Positions 1-5,576 of a stretch of 6,710 nucleotides of DNA are shown here, in pieces. The number at the start of each line of letters is the position of its first letter. Within the stretch, counting starts at the first letter, position 1. The notes under the pieces were generated by a model. The model saw only the letters and a program-made list of their open reading frames with translations, ran no database searches and was not told where the DNA came from. The stretch covers positions 1 through 6,710 of the forward strand of contig CAUCXP010000086.1 of assembly GCA_958446785.1 (NCBI GenBank). Direction: 5' to 3'. This stretch comes from an uncultured Collinsella sp. (GTDB taxonomy: Bacteria; Actinomycetota; Coriobacteriia; Coriobacteriales; Coriobacteriaceae). Made by a program: the position numbers and the translations under genes.

Positions 1-350
1 TGCATCCGGCAGCTTTGCGGCCATGCTCCAGAACGGGAGCGTGATGATGCCGGGGGTCATCTCGCCCACGCCAAGCTCCAGCAGCAGCACGCGGCCAGCT
101 CCGCGCTCGTGCACGAAGCGCTCGTATCGTCCGAGGCTCTCGCGCCATGTCGCACCCTGCAGAAACGTGTCGTCGCGCACCCACGGTACAAGATACTGGT
201 TTTCCGTGCGAAAACGCTCATGCCGCTAAATTGAGCGACCGCCTGTACTGCAGCGGGATCATCCGCCCGAGCGATCCCTTAATCCGTCGCCCGTTGCGCC
301 AATCGGCAGAAGCCACGCGTGGACGCTAATCGCTCGAGCGAATCGTCGTC
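1..350 (-). pseudogene. Decayed Sir2-family C-terminal remnant (cassette A)
   Basis: Positions 2-192 match 3051-3241, inside the intact Sir2-like gene at 2930-3778, almost base for base. They encode the same run LVPWVRDDTFLQG and, further on, ELGVGEMTPGIITLPFW, the C-terminal half of the NAD-binding fold. Reading upstream on the minus strand, this frame meets a TAG at 226-228. In a different frame, positions about 215-350 still resemble Sir2: a TD-x-I-x(4)-DDP-x(10)-SGMSVF pattern aligns with the TDAVWDAVEP and MAGFEV regions of the paralogues. That frame has an internal TAA at 279-281, and the zinc-binding cysteines are gone. A frameshift therefore lies near 195-215. I see no usable start codon or ribosome binding site. 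The piece runs out of the window at base 1. The match over 1-192 is secure; the extension to about 350 is an eye alignment of moderate quality. The missing N-terminal half is replaced by the radical SAM pair upstream. Confidence 0.75.
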
Positions 351-359
351 GGTTTCCGT

Positions 360-1268
360 TTAACGATTTCTTTTTCCGCTATTATCCGACCCTCGGACTT
401 CCTCGTGATAGAAGTAGTCCACGATCACCGGATGCCCCTGCGGGACTCTGCCATAAGGCATTTCGTTGTCCACAAAGGGGCAATCGTACTTCTTGGCCAT
501 TTCCTCGGCTTTTACTTCAAGCGCTTCAAAATAGCTACGGTTGCGCTTGTTATAGATCTCATCGTAAAGCGGTACGAGATCGGGATGTTTCTCGGCGATA
601 TAATCCAGGATCGCTTTTTTGAAACCACCCCGAAGATTGAGATTTTCGAGCCAAAACAAATCGCACCGATCCTTTACTCGCTCAAAAATCATCTCAAAAT
701 CCGTGATGCCGGGAAATACCGGGGACACGAAGCAGACCGTACGGATACCTTCGTCATACACCTGCTTCATAGCAGCGATACGACGCTCGATGCTCGACGC
801 GGAGTCCATATCGTTCTTGAAGTTCTCATCCAGCGTGTTGATCGACCATGAAACGGTCACTCGTCCAAGCCTCTTCAGCAGATCGATATCCCGTACCACA
901 AGATTGGACTTTGTGCAGATCAGAATATCTGCATCGCTGCCAATCAGCTGCTCCAGGAGTTTCCTGGTATTCCCGAATCGCTCCTCCTGTGGATTGTAGC
1001 CATCCGTCACAGAACCGATAACCACCCGCTGTCCAGCGTATTTCTTCGGATTCTTGATTTCCGGCCAATGCTTCACATCAAGAAAGGTGCCCCATTCCTC
1101 CTTGTGTCCGGTAAAGCGCTTCATAAAGGAGGCATAGCAATACTTACAGGCATGCGTGCAGCCTACATAGGGATTGACCGAGTAGCCGCCTACCGGCAGG
1201 CTGGACTTGGTCATGATGTTCTTTGCTTCCACCTCATTGATGAGGATTCCATCGATCACTTCCGCCAT
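360..1268 (-). CDS. SPL-like radical SAM protein (mobile-pair type)
   Basis: This 302-residue protein carries the radical SAM cluster motif CX3CX2C (C37, C41, C44, within NPYVGCTHACKYCYAS), which should bind a 4Fe-4S cluster and S-adenosylmethionine. GSVTDGYNPQE (85-95) is typical of the spore photoproduct lyase-like (SPL/Rv2578c-type) branch, and the C-terminal GHPVIVDYFYHEE is characteristic of this subfamily. The substrate is unknown; I do not claim DNA repair activity. The ATG at 1268 is chosen over the in-frame ATG at 1412 because GGAGG lies about 9 nt upstream and the family starts here; the longer form would run 144 nt through the preceding gene. It overlaps that gene by 13 nt, so the two are translationally coupled. 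GC content is visibly lower than in the flanking Sir2 genes, which suggests transfer. From memory, such proteins are annotated as a 'radical SAM mobile pair' with a DUF5131-like partner, as found here. Confidence 0.9.
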   Translation of the reverse strand: MAEVIDGILINEVEAKNIMTKSSLPVGGYSVNPYVGCTHACKYCYASFMKRFTGHKEEWGTFLDVKHWPEIKNPKKYAGQRVVIGSVTDGYNPQEERFGNTRKLLEQLIGSDADILICTKSNLVVRDIDLLKRLGRVTVSWSINTLDENFKNDMDSASSIERRIAAMKQVYDEGIRTVCFVSPVFPGITDFEMIFERVKDRCDLFWLENLNLRGGFKKAILDYIAEKHPDLVPLYDEIYNKRNRSYFEALEVKAEEMAKKYDCPFVDNEMPYGRVPQGHPVIVDYFYHEEVRGSDNSGKRNR

Positions 1269-1945
1269 GTTCTCTGCACCTCCAGCACTCTTTCGAATTC
1301 TTCCGGCAATTCCTGAATCATGTTTTCGTCCCCTATGACAGAGACGAGGTCTTCCTTCATAAACATTGGAATGCCAAGCGCGTGCGCCTGGTCCGTCAAA
1401 GACCATGCCCACTCCGGTTCCGTATGAACCTTCCTGCTCTGCGCCCCGGTCATGGTACCGACGACGATCCAGTTGATTCCGGAAAGGTCGACCGTACCGG
1501 GATCGTCGAATAGCGGCTCAAAAGTAACGAAGAAGTGATTTGCTTTGACGTTTTTCCGAAGGGCGTCGATACGCCACAGCTCCGCTTTCCTCGTCACCGT
1601 AACGCCGAACCATGCGTTTTCCAGGTCGGTATCTAAATCCAGCAAATCGGGTCTCTTGGTCAGGAACAGGAACTGATGCTGTGGATTCTCATGGATCTTT
1701 GCAAATACCTCGTCTCGCCATTCCAGCTTCCACCCGGAGAGATCGCTCATGCCGGTAAGGAGAAAGTTCTGCGGGCGTTTCTTTTCCATCATCTTGAGCT
1801 TGCTCGGGAAGAACGCAGGATCAGCGAAGTCGTCAATCATATGCCAACGTTTCACATTGTTACGGGCATAGCAATATGGACACCCCACCGTGCAGCCGAT
1901 GACGATATTCATATTCTGAATCTGATTTTTGATGCAGATGCTCAT
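1256..1945 (-). CDS. DUF5131-like radical SAM-type protein (mobile-pair partner)
   Basis: This 229-residue protein begins with a CX3CX2C motif (C18, C22, C25, within GCTVGCPYCYAR), the spacing of a radical SAM 4Fe-4S site. It continues with DUF5131 (phage Gp37/Gp68-type) hallmarks: QFLFLTKRPDLL (91-102), NAWFGVTVTRKAE (110-122) and a C-terminal GTMTGAQSRK...GIPMFMKEDL segment (163-200). Its reaction is unknown. The start at 1945 gives an ATGA overlap with the stop of the truncated Sir2 stub at 1942, and the ribosome binding site (AGGCAGG-like) is mediocre, so translation probably depends on coupling to the stub. Its 3' end overlaps the SPL-like gene by 13 nt. Base composition matches that gene and not the Sir2 genes, so the two appear to have arrived together. 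The family assignment is firm; involvement in a modification with the SPL-like partner is inference from adjacency. Confidence 0.88.
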   Translation of the reverse strand: MSICIKNQIQNMNIVIGCTVGCPYCYARNNVKRWHMIDDFADPAFFPSKLKMMEKKRPQNFLLTGMSDLSGWKLEWRDEVFAKIHENPQHQFLFLTKRPDLLDLDTDLENAWFGVTVTRKAELWRIDALRKNVKANHFFVTFEPLFDDPGTVDLSGINWIVVGTMTGAQSRKVHTEPEWAWSLTDQAHALGIPMFMKEDLVSVIGDENMIQELPEEFERVLEVQRTWRK

Positions 1946-2142
1946 AACGCCTGCCTACCTGCCTCTCCCGTAAACACGCAATCAGCCTCCCCCACCTTGC
2001 GGGCAAAAGCCTCGATATCTTGCTTGCAAGCAGCAGGCTCGCAATCGCTCAAATCGTATGACGTGCCGCCGTTTCGATAGACGGCCCGATGGGAAAACGA
2101 TCGGCTGACAAGCCCGATGCTGAGCTTCTCGCACAGGGTCAT
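1942..2142 (-). pseudogene. Truncated Sir2-family N-terminal stub, possibly a leader ORF
   Basis: This 66-codon frame aligns without gaps to the first 60 residues of the intact Sir2-like protein at 4468-5433: shared landmarks are TL.E.L, RSFSxxxxYR-x-GGT and EADCV. Similarity ends just where the Rossmann GGASGLSAAGG motif should begin; the stub reads GEAGRQAL and stops. It lacks every catalytic element and cannot be a sirtuin. It keeps a good start: ATG at 2142 with GGGAG about 8 nt upstream, and it sits directly behind the conserved promoter region. Its TGA overlaps the ATG of the DUF5131-like gene (ATGA at 1942-1945). It may therefore still be translated as a leader peptide that couples ribosomes to the radical SAM pair. 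The truncation is plain from the sequence; the leader role is inference. Confidence 0.8.
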
Positions 2143-2285
2143 CCGTGCTCCCTTTCAGCTATAAAAAACAGGTGTCTATAAACAGTATCCTTGTTGATTT
2201 TCGCAGGGGCAATGAACAAACGCGTGCACCTGTCGATAAACGAACAGCTACTGGACATTGTCAAACGACTCAGATTGGAGAGGCG
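2143..2285. promoter_or_regulatory. Divergent control region, cassette A
   Basis: This 143-nt gap separates the Sir2 stub (minus) from the TetR gene (plus) and is clearly homologous to 5434-5576 in cassette B. It contains TGTCTATAAACA at 2173-2184, a 12-bp palindrome with one mismatched pair, and a related TGTCGATAAAC at 2231-2241. A weaker TGTTGAT lies at 2192. The base differences from cassette B leave these motifs and their spacing mostly unchanged, as expected for operators of the neighbouring regulator. For the minus-strand genes, the place of the cassette B -10 (TATAAT) holds only TTTTAT (2161-2166), so the promoter looks weaker here. TATAAA at 2177-2182 could be the plus-strand -10 for the TetR gene. 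Promoter calls are by eye. Confidence 0.6.
2173..2184. promoter_or_regulatory. Putative TetR operator 1, cassette A
   Basis: TGTCTATAAACA reads TGTTTATAGACA on the other strand, so 10 of 12 positions are symmetric. It lies next to the predicted minus-strand -10 and over a TATAAA that could serve the TetR gene, a position that would let one bound dimer repress both directions. The counterpart in cassette B is TGTCTATAAAAA at 5465-5476. Assigning it to the adjacent TetR proteins is inference from position and conservation. Confidence 0.45.
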
Positions 2286-2846
2286 ATGGGAGAAACCAAG
2301 ATCGACCGCCGGCGGCGCTACACCCTCTCGGTCATACAGGAGGCGTTCTTCGCGCTGCTGGCCGAGGTCGGCTTCGCGAAGATGACGGTGGCAGACATCT
2401 GCCGCCGCGCCGAGATCAACCGGGGAACGTTCTATCTGCATTGCGAGGATAAGTACGCGCTGCTCGATGCGCTTATCGACGAGGCATTGGCAGCGGCTCC
2501 CCCGCTTGAGGGGGTTGAATCGGCAACGCTTTGCCAGCGTCCGCCGGCAGACGACGATTATCGCCTGCTTTATTCGGACAGCGACTCATACGCTCGCGTA
2601 GCCCAGCGCGTCATAGAACGCGGAGCGGAGCAGATGGTTCCCTGGGTCATGGAGAAAACAGGGCTTTCACGCGAAGACGCCTTCCTGCTCTTCGTCCACA
2701 ACGTCCAGGGCAATCTGGCCGTCAACCGCCTGCTCGGCTGGAGACGAGGCCCCGAGTTCACCCATGCCCAGGAGCTGCTCAACGCCTATTCCGAAGGGGG
2801 CTTACTGGCGGTATCCGCTCTTCGCGATTCCGATAACCCATCGTGA
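2286..2846 (+). CDS. TetR/AcrR-family transcriptional regulator (cassette A)
   Basis: This 186-residue protein has a typical TetR N-terminal domain: a helix of residues 14-29 followed by a helix-turn-helix at about 34-52 (TVADICRRAEINRGTFYLH), then the family's DKYALLDALIDE segment. The C-terminal ligand and dimer domain (about 75-180) contains VHNVQGNLAVNRLLGW. It should act as a dimeric, ligand-responsive repressor in the cytoplasm; the ligand is unknown. ATG 2286 is chosen over the upstream in-frame ATG at 2145 because the HTH domain begins at once after it, GGAGAGG precedes it, and the same start is conserved in the cassette B copy. The longer frame would read through the operators. It diverges from the Sir2 stub and radical SAM pair, which it most likely controls. 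It is about 85% identical to the protein at 5577-6131, and the recognition helix differs only by Glu/Asp. Confidence 0.93.
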   Translation: MGETKIDRRRRYTLSVIQEAFFALLAEVGFAKMTVADICRRAEINRGTFYLHCEDKYALLDALIDEALAAAPPLEGVESATLCQRPPADDDYRLLYSDSDSYARVAQRVIERGAEQMVPWVMEKTGLSREDAFLLFVHNVQGNLAVNRLLGWRRGPEFTHAQELLNAYSEGGLLAVSALRDSDNPS

Positions 2847-2865
2847 CCTGCGATTCAGGAATACC

Positions 2866-2893
2866 AGCCTCCGAGCCCTCTCGTTCGGAGGCT
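2866..2893. terminator. GC-rich hairpin between convergent genes
   Basis: AGCCTCCGA (2866-2874) and TCGGAGGCT (2885-2893) form a perfect 9-bp stem around a 10-nt loop. It sits in the 83-nt gap between the ends of the TetR gene (plus) and the last Sir2 gene (minus), where a two-way terminator would be expected. No T-run follows on either strand, so it is not a classical intrinsic terminator; it could instead protect the 3' ends of the transcripts. Confidence 0.5.
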
Positions 2894-2929
2894 GCGGCTA
2901 AAACCTCATTGCGCGTCTACCGCTCCGCG

Positions 2930-3778
2930 TTACTCGCCACCTGCCCGCGCCACCGAGAGCAGGGCGCCCAAATCGGCCTGGATCGCCTCTGCCTTGCTTC
3001 CAAGCTGCAACGGAGCCGAGTCGCCCGAGATGTTTACGCTCAAAAGGTGCGCATCCGGCAGCTTCGCGGTCATGCTCCAGAACGGGAGCGTGATGATGCC
3101 GGGGGTCATCTCGCCTACGCCGAGCTCCAACAACAGCACGCGGTGATCGCTGTGCTCGCACACAAAGCGCTCGTATCGTCCGAGGCTCTCGCGCCAGGCC
3201 GCACCCTGCAGAAACGTGTCATCGCGCACCCACGGCACAAGCTGCCAGCCGCAATGCGGGCATCGGGGGATATCCTCGCTGAGGACCTCGAACCCCGCCA
3301 TGCCCGCGAGCATGCGTTCGACGTAGGGGCTCGCGTCGAAGAGCTCGTCACAGCATGGCTGCTTGCACTGAAGGTGCGCGAAGCTTCCCTGATAGTTACA
3401 GGTTCTCTCGTCGGGAAACGTCTTCTCGACTTGGGTGTCTACATTGGTGCTCAGGATGAAGTAATCCTTATGGCCGATGAGGGACCGTAGGTCGAGATAG
3501 GGCTGCGAGGTCGGCTCGCGCAGCATGAAATCGATATATCGCGCGTAGTAGGCCCATTGCTGCTCGAGGCTGGGGTAGAGGTGGTAAAAGCCGTCAAAAA
3601 GACTCTTGAAGCCAAAGGCTTGCTGCCAGTCCGTCATTCCGGCGCGCGCCATGCCTGCGCGGTTGTAATGGTTGAACCCGGCGGCGCTTGACATGCCCGA
3701 GCCGATGCCGACGATGATGGCGTCGGCATCGTCGATAAGGCTTCGAAGCCTATACGCTTCCCTCTCTAGAGACGGCAT
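2930..3778 (-). CDS. Sir2-family (class M-like) protein, third gene of the operon
   Basis: This 282-residue protein has the sirtuin layout: Rossmann motif VGIGSGMSSAAG (23-34, usual GAGxS), NAD-pocket STNVDTQ (110-116, usual TQNID), and ELGVGEMTP (218-226) near the C-terminus. A zinc module is formed by C138 with C142 or C143, and C173-x2-C176 (RCPHCG). The catalytic histidine of the usual ELHG motif is replaced by Q130 in NYQG. To my knowledge class M sirtuins, which act in protein ADP-ribosylation, show a comparable change, so deacetylase activity should not be assumed. The GAASGIPDFR-like segment is also altered. The ATG at 3778 has GAGGAG about 9 nt upstream and overlaps the previous gene by 13 nt. 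Part of its sequence (3051-3241) recurs at 2-192 in the decayed copy. It ends convergently with the TetR gene of cassette A. Confidence 0.88.
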   Translation of the reverse strand: MPSLEREAYRLRSLIDDADAIIVGIGSGMSSAAGFNHYNRAGMARAGMTDWQQAFGFKSLFDGFYHLYPSLEQQWAYYARYIDFMLREPTSQPYLDLRSLIGHKDYFILSTNVDTQVEKTFPDERTCNYQGSFAHLQCKQPCCDELFDASPYVERMLAGMAGFEVLSEDIPRCPHCGWQLVPWVRDDTFLQGAAWRESLGRYERFVCEHSDHRVLLLELGVGEMTPGIITLPFWSMTAKLPDAHLLSVNISGDSAPLQLGSKAEAIQADLGALLSVARAGGE

Positions 3779-4464
3779 TGGGCAATCTCCTCGAAAGCCG
3801 GGGTCATATCGCCGTCAACGAGAATCGTCTCGCACGAGGCGTCGGGCGCCATGGCCTGGCTGTAGTTGAACACGATGTAGGTGGCGTGCTCGCAGACGTT
3901 CGCGATCTGGGCGAGCATGTGCTTTATGATGCCGTTGCGCAGTCCCACGCCAAGTTCGAGGATGGCGACCCTGCCGTTGCGATGGGCTTGCACAAGGCGC
4001 TCGAGCTCCTCGAGCTGGGCCGTGGCGAGGGCGTCTGGATGGGCGAGACGCCGCTCGTCGATCGACGTGCGTATGCTCCCCTCCGTCTCGAGCACGCGGT
4101 TCTCGTTGAACCCTGCGCGTACGAAGTGCCCGTCGATATTGCACGTGATCACGAAGGTGTCAGCGTGCTCTGTAAGACGCCGCAGCCCGTTCATGAGCGG
4201 GCTGGGCTCATACTCGACATACTCCTTTTGATGGAACCGCTCGACCCATCGGCTTCGCACGCTGGCATCCGGGGAGGCGAGCCCCTGCAGTATGCAGCCG
4301 ATGCCGTCGGCCTGAGCGAGGTCGCCGTACGCCTCTCGGAAATGAGCATCGGCGCAGAAGAGGTTGAGCCCCTCTGCCATGTCCAGCCCGTTGCTGGCGC
4401 CGATGATGACAAGATCCGCCTCGGCTAGCGCCCTGCCTATGCGAACTGCTTTCACCGTTTCCAT
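3766..4464 (-). CDS. Zinc-less, shortened Sir2-like protein, second gene of the operon
   Basis: This 232-residue protein keeps sirtuin landmarks: IGASNGLDMAEG (21-32) as the dinucleotide-binding loop, TCNIDGHFVRAGF (107-119), very close to the sirtuin TQNIDGLHxxAG motif, and ELGVGLRNGII (170-180) near the C-terminus. The following ELHG position reads ETEG (126-129), so the catalytic histidine is replaced by E128. The segment that should hold the zinc ribbon (about 130-165) has no cysteine and is a short charged helix-like stretch. The protein is thus about 50-90 residues shorter than its two neighbours. It may be a partner or substrate-binding subunit of the other two, or an enzyme of changed chemistry; I cannot tell which. 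The start has a strong GGGGAGG about 7 nt upstream, only 3 nt after the preceding gene's stop, and its end overlaps the next start by 13 nt. Confidence 0.85.
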   Translation of the reverse strand: METVKAVRIGRALAEADLVIIGASNGLDMAEGLNLFCADAHFREAYGDLAQADGIGCILQGLASPDASVRSRWVERFHQKEYVEYEPSPLMNGLRRLTEHADTFVITCNIDGHFVRAGFNENRVLETEGSIRTSIDERRLAHPDALATAQLEELERLVQAHRNGRVAILELGVGLRNGIIKHMLAQIANVCEHATYIVFNYSQAMAPDASCETILVDGDMTPAFEEIAQCRL

Positions 4465-4467
4465 GTG

Positions 4468-5433
4468 CTACCTCCCCAGCGTCTTGCGCACGTCGGCGAG
4501 CACGTCGGCGATGTCGGCGCGAACGGCGAGCCCCCAATCCTCGATCGCGCGGGGGAGAAACTGCGTCCTGTTGTTCACGGCGATGTAGCTAGCCTGCGAC
4601 AACTGCGCCGTGAGGGCCCAGAACGGCTCCTGGATAAACGCGGGCGTCATGCGGCCCACGCCCAGCTCGAGGAAAAGGATCCTCTGCCGCGCGTGCGCGT
4701 CGAGCCAGTCGGACACCTTGTGGTACTGCTCCTCGTAGAGCTCGCCCTGCAGGAAGTTGCCGTAGCCGCGAACCCAGGGGAACGCCTCTGCCCCGCAGTG
4801 CGGGCAGCGCGGCACGAGCTCTGCCGGAACCTCAAGGCCGTCTCCCATGGCCTCTACCATGTTGGAGACCGGCTCGACCGCATCCCACACCGCGTCGGTG
4901 CAACAGCGGGAGCACTGAAAGAAGCGGTGGTCGCCTTGGATCTCTGCCACCTTCTCCCAGGGGTAGAGCTTCACAAACTGCGTGTCCTGGTTGGTGGTGA
5001 GCACGAAGAAATCCTTCTCGGCGAGAATGGCGTCGAGGTCCTTGTAGGGCTTGCGCAGCGGGGCGTTGAGCGTGGTGTCGAGGAAGGTGGCGAGGTATCC
5101 CCAGCGCGCCTCGGCGGTGGGCCAGCGGTAGAACGACCCCTCGAAAGCGCCCTTGAAACCGTAACGCTCGGCGAATTTGCCGAAATGCCTGCGATAGGTT
5201 GCGTTGTCCTCGTAATAGAAGTCGCCGCCGCCCGCCGCGGAGAGCCCAGAGGCCCCGCCCACCAGCACGCAATCGGCTTCCTCGATCATGCGGGCGAAGT
5301 CCCTGATTTGCTGGTCGTAGGGCTCGGGCTCGCGGTCACTCAGCTCATAGGGCGTGCCGCCGCTGCGGTAGGCGGCCTGAAGGGAAAACGATTGGTTGGT
5401 GAGCTCGATAACGAGCTGCTCGTACAGGGTCAC
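4468..5433 (-). CDS. Sir2-family (class M-like) protein, first gene of the operon
   Basis: This 321-residue protein has a ~50-residue N-terminal extension, then the Rossmann loop VGGASGLSAAGG (58-69), LTTNQDTQF (145-153) and LELGVGRMTP (255-264). Four cysteines, C174, C177 or C178, C210 and C213, form the zinc module. The expected catalytic His in ELHG is Gln (EIQG, 164-167, Q166), as in the 2930-3778 paralogue, so NAD binding is likely but chemistry may be ADP-ribosyl transfer and not deacetylation. The GTG at 5433 is chosen over an in-frame ATG at 5616: it has AGAAGG about 8 nt upstream, it follows the promoter, and it aligns exactly with the ATG start of the cassette A stub; the longer form would cross the control region and the divergent regulator's start. 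It leads an operon of three Sir2-like genes. Confidence 0.9.
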   Translation of the reverse strand: MTLYEQLVIELTNQSFSLQAAYRSGGTPYELSDREPEPYDQQIRDFARMIEEADCVLVGGASGLSAAGGGDFYYEDNATYRRHFGKFAERYGFKGAFEGSFYRWPTAEARWGYLATFLDTTLNAPLRKPYKDLDAILAEKDFFVLTTNQDTQFVKLYPWEKVAEIQGDHRFFQCSRCCTDAVWDAVEPVSNMVEAMGDGLEVPAELVPRCPHCGAEAFPWVRGYGNFLQGELYEEQYHKVSDWLDAHARQRILFLELGVGRMTPAFIQEPFWALTAQLSQASYIAVNNRTQFLPRAIEDWGLAVRADIADVLADVRKTLGR

Positions 5434-5576
5434 TGGATACCTTCTTTCAGCTATTATAAACAGGTGTCTATAAAAAGTATCCATGTCGATTTGCTTAAGA
5501 GCAATGAACAGCTTCGGCCTGCTGTCGATAAACGAGCGTTTGCCGGGCATTGTCGAGCGTTGCAATTGGAGGGGTA
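5434..5576. promoter_or_regulatory. Divergent control region, cassette B
   Basis: This 143-nt region lies between the leading Sir2 gene (minus) and the TetR gene (plus). On the minus strand a consensus TATAAT (5453-5458) is preceded at 17 nt by GATACT (5476-5481), a poor -35. The operator-like TGTCTATAAAAA (5465-5476) fills the spacer between them, a classic place for repression. A second motif, TGTCGATAAAC, is at 5523-5533, and TGTCGAT is at 5484-5490. The distance from first to second motif is 58 bp, exactly as in cassette A. TATAAA at 5469-5474 may be the -10 for the TetR gene. The layout is visible in the sequence; promoter and operator roles are inferred. Confidence 0.65.
5465..5476. promoter_or_regulatory. 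Putative TetR operator 1, cassette B
   Basis: TGTCTATAAAAA corresponds to the more symmetric TGTCTATAAACA of cassette A and differs at one base, which breaks one outer pair of the palindrome. It lies between the predicted -10 and -35 of the Sir2 operon. Its role as regulator binding site is inferred from position and from conservation between the two cassettes. Confidence 0.42.

Larger units (their letters stand above)
2139..2846. repeat. Copy 1 of duplicated control region plus TetR gene
   Basis: This segment is a diverged direct repeat of 5430-6131. Similarity covers the start of the leading Sir2 frame, the whole intergenic region and the TetR gene, and stops at the TetR stop codon. The copies lie about 3.3 kb apart in the same orientation. 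Confidence 0.85.

Noticed and set aside
1269..1412. An upstream ATG (1412) for the SPL-like protein
   Set aside because: The added 48 residues lie inside the DUF5131-like gene in another frame and look like no protein family; the ATG at 1268 has a strong ribosome binding site.
2145..2285. An upstream ATG (2145) for the TetR protein of cassette A
   Set aside because: It would translate the operator region, and cassette B has no equivalent frame.
2843..4428. Open frames of 215 and 216 codons on the plus strand (2843-3490 and 3778-4428)
   Set aside because: Both are shadows of the minus-strand Sir2-like genes, which have motifs, ribosome binding sites and operon spacing.
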